From an uncultured Rhodospirillales bacterium (GTDB lineage: Bacteria; Pseudomonadota; Alphaproteobacteria; RF32; CAG-239): DNA of 32,308 bases. The notes below the pieces were generated by a model. It searched no databases, had not been told where the DNA came from, and saw only the letters and a list, made by a program, of their open reading frames with translations. A program made the translations under genes and the position numbers. Of this stretch, positions 1-7,443 are shown piece by piece. Each line of letters starts with the position of its first letter. Positions within the stretch are counted from its first letter, which is position 1. Location: assembly GCA_902761715.1 (NCBI GenBank), contig CACWLK010000020.1, positions 1 to 32,308 on the forward strand, given 5' to 3'.

Positions 1-1
1 T

Positions 2-2269
2 TGGAATGATACATTCCACAGTTGGCATAGAGAAGATACTATAGCACATTATGGTATTATCGGGCTTACAACAACAACTACTACTAATGATTCCATTGGC
101 TATATAGAATCAAATACAACAAGAACAGAAGGTACTCCTGTACAAGATACCACCTTCGGTGACACCTTAATGCTCGTCAACCAAGATACCACCAATGCAA
201 CTAAAAACTTTACCGCTAATACACAAGGTGCAACATATAACTTAAATGCTGATTTAGGTGAGACTAAAGGAACATTAAACATTAATGGTATCGCAGGTGG
301 TGCTGCTGAAACACTAAATCTTAACGGACACAGCTTCCAAGTTGGTGAAGGTGCTACTGCCCTTAACTTCAACAATGTAACTGTCAGCGGAGCCTCAACC
401 ATTGCCACCGTTACTAACGGTAACGCTATCATAGGCATAGCAGATAGTATAATCAACGGTGCAATTACCGGCGACACAGCATTTAATATGACAACATCCG
501 GAACCAGTGAGTTAAATGCTTCTGTTACCAACGCTAATATTACTAATAACGGTAATTTAACAACCAATAACTCTACAATAGGAAACTCCGTTGTAAATAC
601 CGGAACATTAAATCTGGTAAACACTATTGTTAACGGTGATATCACAAACGATGGCACCCTCACTTTGAATAGCACAGCTCTTCAAAGTGCCATTTCAAGC
701 ACAAGCAATACCGGCACAATTAATGTAAACAACGATTGGACTATCGCAAATACGATTAGCGGAAATAAAATTAATGTCAATAATTCAACCTTAGAAGTTG
801 GTTCAAACTATCTGGACAATACTGATACAATAAATGCCAAAAACTCTAAGATAGATATTGGCGCAAACACTATTAACCTTAAATCTATGAAACTCGATAG
901 TTCATCCACTTTATCATTAAAGATTAACGGTCTAGCAGATGGTCAACATGGTCTATTAAATATCTCTGACAATATGACCATAAACAGTGGAGCAAAATTA
1001 AAAGCTACACTAGCTCAAGGTGTTGGTTTAGGTGAAGTAACATTGATAAAAGCTACTAACCATAATGGTAACTTTGCCGACAAGGACGTAACACACACTG
1101 AAGAAGGCGTAGATATACCCGAAAACAATATGTACAAATTTATCAAGAGTAAAGATAAGTTTGGTGTTTTCTCTATTCTTCAAAAATCAACAGCAGAAGA
1201 CGTTGTTAAAGAACAAGGTGCCAGAGCATGGGTAGCTGATGCGGCTAAAGCATGGGTAGACGAAGATCCTTTTGAAGAAGGCTCAAACAGTGCAATTGTT
1301 GCAGACAAACTTGCCGGTTTGGCACAACATGATGCAAAAGGACTGGTTCGTAACTTGAAAGCTATTGCTCCAACAGAAACCGCTGTTGTTCAAAACACTG
1401 TAAGCGAGCAAAATTCTCTTCTGTTTAAGACTGTCGATTCATACCTCCGTGATAAACAAGATTTTGCAGGTTTATCATCCGGTGATGATCTTAGTGGCGT
1501 CACTGCCTGGGGCAAACCCTATCTGAGCGACACAAAAACATATACTCGCAAAGGCATTGAGGGATCAAATTCTGATAGTCGCGGTATTATCTTTGGTCTT
1601 GAAAAAGAACTAGGTAGCACCCATAAACTCGGTGCAGGCCTGCAAATCGACAGAACAGATATTGATGCCATTTCCAGAGATATAGATGTAAACTCTGTCA
1701 TCGGGTTTGTTTATGGAGAATATAAACCAGGAAAACAATTCATCAACGGAATTATTTCTTACGAACAATCAAACTATAAAGAAGAAAAATATGCTCTTGG
1801 TGATAAATATAACGCTAGATACGACGTATGGGTTGCATCTATAGCAGGTATGGCCGGTTATCAATTTGGATATCTAACACCGGAAGCAGGTTTCCGTTAT
1901 TATCACATCAAACGAGATCGATATACCGACAGCATTGGTCAAAAGGTATCTGCCGACAATAGCAATATCTTACGAGGTGTCATTAGTTTGAGATTTGCAA
2001 GAGAAATATATAACATTAAATCTGAGGCTTACTTTGGCCTGACTTATGATTTTATGACCGATAAAAACAATACTAACGTAAATCTTGCTAATGGAAGTAG
2101 CTATACTGTTTCTGGCAACAAATTACGTCGCCTGGGTTATGAAACAAGCTTAAGTCTAGGCAAGTCATTAACTGAAAACATTTCCGCCGCAATCTCATAC
2201 ATGGGGACTTATCGTTCCGGATATCGAGAACATACCGGAATGCTAACTCTCAGATATGAATTTGATTAA
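2..2269 (+). CDS. Autotransporter, 3' part (passenger end plus beta-barrel)
   Basis: This is a type V secretion autotransporter whose 5' end lies outside the window; the frame is open from base 2, so the ATG at 170 is internal and should not be used as the start. About 755 residues are visible. Residues 1 to about 390 are a low-complexity, Asn/Thr/Gly-rich passenger with short repeats of the type 'N-x-G-T-L-N', as expected of a right-handed beta-helix. A linker with an Ala-rich helix (about 400-490) follows, then a barrel of about 257 residues beginning near 'GVTAWGKPYL', with alternating aromatic strands typical of the autotransporter domain (PF03797). The protein ends in LRYEFD, so the usual C-terminal aromatic residue is followed by one extra Asp. 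A strong terminator lies directly downstream. The passenger's function cannot be inferred. Confidence 0.9.
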   Translation, partial: WNDTFHSWHREDTIAHYGIIGLTTTTTTNDSIGYIESNTTRTEGTPVQDTTFGDTLMLVNQDTTNATKNFTANTQGATYNLNADLGETKGTLNINGIAGGAAETLNLNGHSFQVGEGATALNFNNVTVSGASTIATVTNGNAIIGIADSIINGAITGDTAFNMTTSGTSELNASVTNANITNNGNLTTNNSTIGNSVVNTGTLNLVNTIVNGDITNDGTLTLNSTALQSAISSTSNTGTINVNNDWTIANTISGNKINVNNSTLEVGSNYLDNTDTINAKNSKIDIGANTINLKSMKLDSSSTLSLKINGLADGQHGLLNISDNMTINSGAKLKATLAQGVGLGEVTLIKATNHNGNFADKDVTHTEEGVDIPENNMYKFIKSKDKFGVFSILQKSTAEDVVKEQGARAWVADAAKAWVDEDPFEEGSNSAIVADKLAGLAQHDAKGLVRNLKAIAPTETAVVQNTVSEQNSLLFKTVDSYLRDKQDFAGLSSGDDLSGVTAWGKPYLSDTKTYTRKGIEGSNSDSRGIIFGLEKELGSTHKLGAGLQIDRTDIDAISRDIDVNSVIGFVYGEYKPGKQFINGIISYEQSNYKEEKYALGDKYNARYDVWVASIAGMAGYQFGYLTPEAGFRYYHIKRDRYTDSIGQKVSADNSNILRGVISLRFAREIYNIKSEAYFGLTYDFMTDKNNTNVNLANGSSYTVSGNKLRRLGYETSLSLGKSLTENISAAISYMGTYRSGYREHTGMLTLRYEFD

Positions 2270-2280
2270 TCTAAACACAG

Positions 2281-2310
2281 AAAAGCGGAAGTATAAACTT
2301 CCGCTTTTTT
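2281..2310 (+). terminator. Rho-independent terminator of the left autotransporter
   Basis: An 11-bp stem (AAAAGCGGAAG pairing with CTTCCGCTTTT, loop of 6) ends in a T run, starting 11 bases after the autotransporter stop codon. Confidence 0.9.
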
Positions 2311-2312
2311 AT

Positions 2313-2389
<77 letters not shown>

Positions 2390-2450
2390 ATAAACATGTT
2401 GCGTGTATACGCCTTTTATCAACATGTGTCAAGTCAAAAAAACACATCTC

Positions 2451-2519
2451 TCAAAAAAACAGCGTTATCACCACCGCAAAAACAAAAACCGCAACCACAA
2501 TCCAATGCCAAAATTTCAT
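2451..2519 (-). CDS. Candidate tiny single-span membrane peptide (22 aa), second of a pair
   Basis: This short ORF encodes 22 residues: a start of M-K-F-W-H-W followed by an uninterrupted Val/Phe/Ile/Ala stretch ending in F-F. It reads as one transmembrane helix with almost nothing outside the membrane. A GAGGA-type ribosome binding site lies just before the ATG, in the 8-base gap after the stop of the preceding peptide (2528-2611), so translational coupling is plausible. No family is recognised. Peptides of this size are often subunits of oxidases or transporters, but nothing nearby points to a partner. Chance ORFs of this length are common, so confidence rests on the ribosome binding site and the pairing. 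Confidence 0.4.
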   Translation of the reverse strand: MKFWHWIVVAVFVFAVVITLFF

Positions 2520-2527
2520 CACTTTCC

Positions 2528-2611
2528 TCAATTAAAAAATACCAAAGCCATTGCCACCAACAACACTACTAATGTTGCCATAAACATATGTCTGTGCTCA
2601 AAGAAAAACAT
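2528..2611 (-). CDS. Candidate tiny single-span membrane peptide (27 aa), first of a pair
   Basis: This ORF encodes 27 residues: a short polar start (MFFFEHRHMF) followed by one hydrophobic helix of about 16 residues ending F-F-N. A GGAGG ribosome binding site is at 2617-2621, five bases before the ATG. It lies downstream of pgpA on the same strand, and its ribosome binding site sits in the 3' arm of a hairpin formed just after pgpA. A possible promoter (TTGAAA at 2651-2656 with TATATA or TATAAG 16-18 bases on) would give a very short leader, so its use is doubtful. The function is unknown. Confidence 0.4.
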   Translation of the reverse strand: MFFFEHRHMFMATLVVLLVAMALVFFN

Positions 2612-2612
2612 A

Positions 2613-2649
2613 ACCGCCTCCGCCGACTTATATAATCAGCAAAGGCGGT
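2613..2649 (-). promoter_or_regulatory. Hairpin after pgpA that contains a ribosome binding site
   Basis: On the minus strand ACCGCCTTTGC (2649-2639) can pair with GCGGAGGCGGT (2623-2613): 11 bp, two of them G:U, loop of 15. It starts about 20 bases after the pgpA stop. It is followed only by TATGTTTTTC, a poor T-tract, so it is a weak terminator at best. Its 3' arm holds the GGAGG of the tiny peptide ORF at 2528-2611, so on a pgpA read-through transcript it could mask that site. The regulatory role is inference. Confidence 0.4.
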
Positions 2650-2670
2650 CTTTCAAGTTTTCAAAACAAA

Positions 2671-3156
2671 TTAAAGTACAAAAACCAGATTAATCATCCA
2701 CAATACTGCTGCGGCATAAATTCCGGCAAAAATATCATCAAGCATAACTCCCCAAGCATTCAACACCTGACTATCTGCCCACTTTGCCGGCTGTGGCTTT
2801 GTAATATCGAACAATCTGAATAACCCGAACCCCAACAGATATATCAAAATTGCCCCAAAATCAGTTCTCCCGATTAGCTGATTTGCTACCAAGCCAAAAC
2901 TCAACAGCTGTCCGGCCAACTCATCGATAACTACAATAGATGGGTCATGCTTTGTATATTTCAAAACTTCTTTAGTTGCCGCCGTACCAACAAAAAAGGC
3001 CAACATCGCACCAATAGTAATACCGACAACCCCATAATAAAAAGCCAAACACCACGCCAACGGAATTGTTACCAAAGAACCGGCTGTTCCCGACGCAACC
3101 GGACAATATCCGACCCCCAAAACCGTTGCCAAGCAATACGCTAATTTTTTACGCAT
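2671..3156 (-). CDS. pgpA: Phosphatidylglycerophosphatase A
   Basis: PgpA removes the phosphate from phosphatidylglycerophosphate to give phosphatidylglycerol in the inner membrane. The 161-residue protein has the family landmarks in order: GYCPVASGTAGSL near the N-terminus, the acidic DPSIVVIDELAGQ segment that carries catalytic Asp/Glu residues, FRLFDITKPQPA, and the C-terminal NAWGVMLDDIFAG. Several membrane-spanning stretches lie between them, and the length is normal. The ATG at 3156 is chosen because GGAGG precedes it closely; a start at 3231 would add 25 residues with no family match. It points away from tRNA-Pro. Two candidate tiny membrane ORFs and the initiator tRNA follow on the same strand. 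Confidence 0.93.
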   Translation of the reverse strand: MRKKLAYCLATVLGVGYCPVASGTAGSLVTIPLAWCLAFYYGVVGITIGAMLAFFVGTAATKEVLKYTKHDPSIVVIDELAGQLLSFGLVANQLIGRTDFGAILIYLLGFGLFRLFDITKPQPAKWADSQVLNAWGVMLDDIFAGIYAAAVLWMINLVFVL

Positions 3157-3264
3157 AATTTTCCTCCATCTGTCAATGAATACAGGGTAAATTAAAAAAA
3201 ACGACCTGGCAATTAAAAAAAAGGTTGTCATCTATTTTTTTTGTGCTAAACATATGTGCACAAC

Positions 3265-3341
3265 CGAAGTGTAGTTCAGCCTGGTAGAACGCTGCGTTCG
3301 GGACGCAGAGGTCGCTGGTTCGAGTCCAGTCACTTCGACCA
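3265..3341 (+). tRNA. tRNA-Pro (CGG)
   Basis: A 77-nt cloverleaf with encoded CCA. The acceptor stem CGAAGTG pairs with CACTTCG, discriminator A. The anticodon stem-loop CTGCG-TTCGGGA-CGCAG puts CGG at 3299-3301. The T arm carries GGTTCGAGTCC. Confidence 0.95.
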
Positions 3342-3347
3342 ACCGGA

Positions 3348-3374
3348 AGAGCCTGCATTGAGCAGGCTTTTTTG
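3348..3374 (+). terminator. Terminator after tRNA-Pro
   Basis: AGCCTGC (3350-3356), a 5-base loop and GCAGGCT (3362-3368) are followed by a run of T. It starts within ten bases of the tRNA 3' end and separates the tRNA from the kinase gene. Confidence 0.85.
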
Positions 3375-3399
3375 CAAACAGATAAAACGGCAGGTGGTC

Positions 3400-4020
3400 A
3401 TGAAAACTACCAATCTCATATCCGGAATATATCAGGTCATTCCGTATACATATGAAGAAAAAAACAACTACCACGGCTTGTTTGAAGCCACGATCAACCG
3501 CCTGCTCGGTTCCGTACCGTCGCAGTCAGATCCGCATTTAATCCATATGTTTGGCATTCCCGGCTCCGGCAAAACCACCTATATCAACAATCACAAAACT
3601 GCTTATTCCGACTATCTCATAATCGGGTTTGATGACCTTATGGAAATGATTCCTGCCTATCAACAAGATGTCAAAAAGCTCGGAGCTGCCCAGGCATACG
3701 AAAACTGGGTGCTTCCGGCTCGTATTGCCGGATATGAACTTTTACGTCGTGCCGTAGAAGCCAAAAAGAACATCATCTTTGACCACGGCGGCTCTCCTCA
3801 ATGCCACCAAGAGCTCTTACGCAATGTCAAAAAGTTTGGCTACAAAACCAAGATGATTTATATATCATGCCCATTGCAAACAGCACTTGAACGTGCCACC
3901 GCCCGTGAATTACAAATTCACCGCCACATACCGCAACAAACCATAATTGAGCGTTTTCGGCTCACCGAACAGGCCGTTGAAAAATACAAATCAATTGTTG
4001 ATGACTTTGTAGTTTTATAA
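3400..4020 (+). CDS. P-loop kinase, zeta-toxin-like
   Basis: This 206-residue protein has a Walker A motif GIPGSGKTT at residues 52-60, an acidic strand end IIGFDDLMEM near 74-83, and an Arg-rich lid-like segment ERATARELQIHRH near 164-176. The order matches zeta-toxin and related small-molecule kinases (AAA_33/zeta families), which phosphorylate UDP-N-acetylglucosamine or other small substrates. The substrate here is unknown. The start at 3400 has AGGTGG upstream; earlier in-frame starts would run through tRNA-Pro and are not credible. No epsilon-type antitoxin gene is adjacent, so a housekeeping or solitary kinase role is as likely as a toxin. Its stop abuts the convergent YbhN-like gene with no gap. 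Confidence 0.75.
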   Translation: MKTTNLISGIYQVIPYTYEEKNNYHGLFEATINRLLGSVPSQSDPHLIHMFGIPGSGKTTYINNHKTAYSDYLIIGFDDLMEMIPAYQQDVKKLGAAQAYENWVLPARIAGYELLRRAVEAKKNIIFDHGGSPQCHQELLRNVKKFGYKTKMIYISCPLQTALERATARELQIHRHIPQQTIIERFRLTEQAVEKYKSIVDDFVVL

Positions 4021-4989
4021 CTATTTTCTTATGTTGTTGAGCATACGTCTGCGCCGCCATGCCAAATACCACTCATAGCTGAGCAATGCTATGCCTGAAA
4101 TCAAAAGCGGCACCAAATAATATAAAATTCGATACGCAATCAATGCGCCAAACAGCGTCAAATCATTATGTTCACCGGGAATGATATACATAAACAGTCC
4201 CTCGAACACACCCAAACCGCCGGGCACCTGACTAAACACTCCCAACACTTTGGCAATAATAAATACCCCCATGAATGTTGTAAAATCAAGCGGTACAAAC
4301 GGCACTAAGACTAAATACAGCACAATTGAGTCCATAATTATATCTGCAGAGCCTAAAAAAACTTGGGCTACAGCCATTTTCCAAGACGGCATATCAAACT
4401 CGACATCTTTAATAAACAACGGCTTTTTATAAAACAGACTCAATGCAAAATAGCCAATCAGTCCAATCAATGAAACGGCCGTAACCACTTGTGTTGTCAT
4501 TTTTGAAACCGACCCTGCTCCAAAAGCATGAGACGGCGTCAACAAATACCCGACAATAATCAAAAAGAAACATGCCACCAGATACGTAAAACCCGAAAAA
4601 GTAACCATTCTGACAATTTCCGTACCGCGAAATCTCCATCTTGTATACAATCTGTACCTGATTGTACCACCTGAAACTATTGCGTGTCCGGCATTATTGC
4701 TGACCGAAAAACCTATAAATCCGGCAAAAACCCATTTCCACGTCGCAATTTTTCGTTTTATGTAACAAAGTGCCAAAAAATCATATGATGACAACGCCAC
4801 ATATCCGCCCAATGCCGCCAACATTGCCAACATTAAATTATGGTGCGGAATACTGAACAACGCCTCTTTAATATCGCTCAAGCTGTATTTTGACAATTGA
4901 TGATAAAGCATATACGCAGCCAGTCCGAAAAAGAACAAGCCTGCCCATGATATTATTTTTTTTACAACCTTTTTAGTCTGAAACGACAT
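4021..4989 (-). CDS. YbhN/UPF0104-family membrane protein (MprF flippase-domain-like)
   Basis: A 322-residue polytopic protein with about eight hydrophobic spans. Family landmarks are NNAGHAIVSGGTIRYRLY near residue 100, QVPGGLGVFEGLF near 255, and YRILYYLVPLL near 287. This is the lysylphosphatidylglycerol synthase transmembrane region family (PF03706), whose MprF member carries lipid-flipping activity; the catalytic aminoacyl-transferase domain of MprF is absent. A role in moving or organising a membrane lipid is inference. It is the last gene of a minus-strand run with the putative metal exporter (50-base gap) and L-serine dehydratase. Its stop directly abuts the stop of the convergent kinase. 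Confidence 0.82.
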   Translation of the reverse strand: MSFQTKKVVKKIISWAGLFFFGLAAYMLYHQLSKYSLSDIKEALFSIPHHNLMLAMLAALGGYVALSSYDFLALCYIKRKIATWKWVFAGFIGFSVSNNAGHAIVSGGTIRYRLYTRWRFRGTEIVRMVTFSGFTYLVACFFLIIVGYLLTPSHAFGAGSVSKMTTQVVTAVSLIGLIGYFALSLFYKKPLFIKDVEFDMPSWKMAVAQVFLGSADIIMDSIVLYLVLVPFVPLDFTTFMGVFIIAKVLGVFSQVPGGLGVFEGLFMYIIPGEHNDLTLFGALIAYRILYYLVPLLISGIALLSYEWYLAWRRRRMLNNIRK

Positions 4990-5039
4990 TATTTTACCTC
5001 GCCTTCAAACTCTAAATATAGCACCAAAATCCTAAAAGA

Positions 5040-5900
5040 TTATAAATTTATTTGCAAAATATTAACTAAAATTCCTGCAATCACCGCAGAAAAATACAAA
5101 ATCGCAATTATTTTAAAGTTTTCTTTTTTATTTTTATTAACCTTAAACAGCACCAACAATCCGGCTCCGGCGCCGGCCAAAAGCCCTGCCAGCATTGCCC
5201 CGAAATTCATTGCCCCGCTCAACCATAATTGCGTAATTATTACCGATGCCGAACAGTTGGGGACCAATCCGACCAAACCTGATACAATCACACCGACAAC
5301 CGGTCGATTGAGCACCAACTCACTCAAACATTGCTCGCCCCACACCGCCATAATGGTATTCAGCACCAACGTTACCAACAGCACAAACAGCATAATTTTA
5401 ACTGCATGAAACAACGCCGGTCTCAATATTCCTTCTCCGGCGCAATGACAGTCGGCATCTTCACACAATGGTTCAACATTTACGGTATCATTTTTTTGAA
5501 CCCAAATCGCATCACACAGCATTCCTATCATCACTCCCAATATCAGCTTAATTCCTAATATCTTAAAGATAATAATCGGTTCTACTGCATTTGAAATCAT
5601 TATCGGCAACATTTCGTCCGACGTCGTTAAAAAAACTGCCACCAACGTTCCGACCGAAATTGCTCTGGCTGCATAAAAATTTGCCGCCGCCGCCGCAAAA
5701 CCGCACTGCGGTATAATTCCGCATATGCCGCCGATTACAGCTCCCAAACGCCCTGATTTTCCGATCAAATCAAGTGATTTACCGCTGTTTTTATGCTCCC
5801 AATATTCCAGCAATATATAAGTTACCAGCAAAAACGGGAACAGCATTATGCTATCCTTTAAACTATCAACTATTATATTGCCCAATATCGACCAATTCAT
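5040..5900 (-). CDS. Putative heavy-metal/manganese exporter, ArsP_2-like permease
   Basis: A 286-residue membrane protein with two similar halves. GIIPQCGFAAAAANFYAAR near residue 61 and VGLVPNCSASVIITQLW near 213 are the paired G-x-x-P-x-C motifs. It resembles the 'putative 10TM heavy-metal exporter' family (PF11449), annotated as a putative manganese transporter; the substrate is not proven. Between the halves is a soluble loop with CEDADCHC (about 145-152), a cluster of Cys, His and acidic residues suited to metal binding. It follows the Fe-S serine dehydratase gene by only ten bases, so they are probably co-transcribed. The ATG at 5900 gives a protein that starts directly with the first hydrophobic domain. 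Confidence 0.75.
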   Translation of the reverse strand: MNWSILGNIIVDSLKDSIMLFPFLLVTYILLEYWEHKNSGKSLDLIGKSGRLGAVIGGICGIIPQCGFAAAAANFYAARAISVGTLVAVFLTTSDEMLPIMISNAVEPIIIFKILGIKLILGVMIGMLCDAIWVQKNDTVNVEPLCEDADCHCAGEGILRPALFHAVKIMLFVLLVTLVLNTIMAVWGEQCLSELVLNRPVVGVIVSGLVGLVPNCSASVIITQLWLSGAMNFGAMLAGLLAGAGAGLLVLFKVNKNKKENFKIIAILYFSAVIAGILVNILQINL

Positions 5901-5910
5901 TTCGGTTTTC

Positions 5911-7293
5911 CTAACATCTCACGTTTTTTGCAAGTCCCGCCAATGATGTTTCCTTATATTTAGAACTAAGGTTCAATCCTGTTTCATACATCGTTTTTAT
6001 AATACTGTCCAGACTTACTATATGCGAACCGCGAGGATTATGCATTGAAAGTCTTGCCGCATTAACTGCCTTAATGGCTCCCATGGCATTGCGCTCAATA
6101 CACGGCACCTGCACCAACCCTCTGATTGGGTCGCATGTCAACCCCAAATTATGCTCCATGGCAATTTCCGCCGCATTTTCTATTTGTTGCAAATTACCTC
6201 CCATAACTGCGGCTAATCCGCCTGCCGCCATAGAACAAGCCACGCCTATTTCTCCCTGACAGCCGACTTCTGCTCCTGAAATAGACGCATTACTCCGATA
6301 CAAACTGCAAATCGCCGCCGCTGTGGTCAAAAACATAATATTTGCCTGTTTAAGGCGTTCTGTATCCGCACCGACCACAAAGCGCTGATAATATCTCATA
6401 ACTGCCGGCAACACACCTGCCGAACCCATAGTCGGAGCTGTAACGATTTTACCGCCCGCTGCATTTTCTTCTGCTACGGCAAAAGCCCACATATTAATCC
6501 AATCCACCAGAGTTAACCCGTCAACCTTATGTTCATTAAAACTCTTATTCAAATCGGCATACATCCCCGGGGCTCGGCGTTTAAGCCCCAAACCTCCCGG
6601 TAAAATGCCTTCGGTTTTAACCCCACGAACAATGGTTTCCTGCATAATTTCGGTCAGCTTCAAAATGCCCTGCTCTACTTTTTCCCGATTTTGCAAAGCC
6701 TCTTCATTTCTTAGTACCAACTCCGAAATCGTAATCCCATCTCTTTGGCACATTTCAATCAGTTCACTACAACTGTTAAATTGATAAGGAACATCATAAG
6801 GACGACGCTCAATTCGTTGCGCCATTTCGTCTTGGCGTGCAATAGTGCCACCGCCGACTGAAAAATATGTTTCTTCCAAGATAACATTGCCGTTTTCCCC
6901 AAAGGCACAAAATTTCATACCATTGGAATGTTCCGGCAAAAATATCTTCTTTTCCAACACAATATCGTGCTCAAAGTCAAAATCTATTTCTTTTTTTCCG
7001 CCGAGTTTCAAACGCATACTGCTTTTAACCTGCCCGATATAGTCTTGGCTTAAATCAATATCCTTAGCCTCAAACCCGAGCAATCCGTACACAATAGCAT
7101 TCAGTGTACCGTGTCCGACACCGGTCAGCGCCAAAGACCCGTACAAACTGACCTTTATGTTTCTTACTTCATTTATTTTTTCGCTTTTAATTAAATTATC
7201 AACATAACGTTTTGCCGCTTTCATAGGACCAACCGTATGTGAACTTGACGGACCGATTCCCACTGCAAAAATTTCAAACACACTATAATACAT
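5911..7293 (-). CDS. sdaA: L-serine ammonia-lyase (iron-sulfur, single chain)
   Basis: The enzyme deaminates L-serine to pyruvate and ammonia with a [4Fe-4S] cluster in the cytoplasm. At 460 residues it is the full single-chain type: an N-terminal beta domain beginning with FEIFAVGIGPSSSHT, then the catalytic alpha domain. Candidate cluster ligands are Cys345 (GCQGEIG), Cys387 (TCDPI) and Cys398 (PCIER). The last residue is Cys460, matching the C-terminal cysteine that caps the fourth iron in the Legionella pneumophila enzyme. A GAGGTG ribosome binding site precedes the ATG at 7293. It heads a minus-strand run with the ArsP_2-like permease and the YbhN-like gene, and is divergent from the DNA methyltransferase. 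The oxygen-sensitive cluster fits a low-oxygen lifestyle. Confidence 0.95.
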   Translation of the reverse strand: MYYSVFEIFAVGIGPSSSHTVGPMKAAKRYVDNLIKSEKINEVRNIKVSLYGSLALTGVGHGTLNAIVYGLLGFEAKDIDLSQDYIGQVKSSMRLKLGGKKEIDFDFEHDIVLEKKIFLPEHSNGMKFCAFGENGNVILEETYFSVGGGTIARQDEMAQRIERRPYDVPYQFNSCSELIEMCQRDGITISELVLRNEEALQNREKVEQGILKLTEIMQETIVRGVKTEGILPGGLGLKRRAPGMYADLNKSFNEHKVDGLTLVDWINMWAFAVAEENAAGGKIVTAPTMGSAGVLPAVMRYYQRFVVGADTERLKQANIMFLTTAAAICSLYRSNASISGAEVGCQGEIGVACSMAAGGLAAVMGGNLQQIENAAEIAMEHNLGLTCDPIRGLVQVPCIERNAMGAIKAVNAARLSMHNPRGSHIVSLDSIIKTMYETGLNLSSKYKETSLAGLAKNVRC

Positions 7294-7396
7294 TTTTCAC
7301 CTCTGGCGGAGGATATTATCTTTTTTGTTTTATTTTGCAAGCACCATTCTTTGATTATAGTCTGAAAAACAGATATCAACAAAACAGCAAAACATC

Positions 7397-7425
7397 TTGG
7401 TTTTTGCTCTTTTCTTTGTTATCAA
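7397..7425 (+). promoter_or_regulatory. Candidate sigma-70 promoter of the DNA methyltransferase gene
   Basis: TTGGTT (7397-7402), a 17-base spacer and TATCAA (7420-7425) lie 18 bases before the ATG. Spacing is ideal but both hexamers deviate from consensus. Confidence 0.4.
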
Positions 7426-7443
7426 TAAACTAACGAGGCAAAA

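Noticed and set aside
100..675. 191-codon open frame on the minus strand inside the left autotransporter
   Set aside because: It is antisense to a clear repeat-rich passenger; the Val/Pro/Leu-rich translation is what the reverse of Asn/Thr/Gly repeats gives.
3256..3399. Longer kinase start at 3256
   Set aside because: It would translate through tRNA-Pro and its terminator; the ATG at 3400 has a ribosome binding site.
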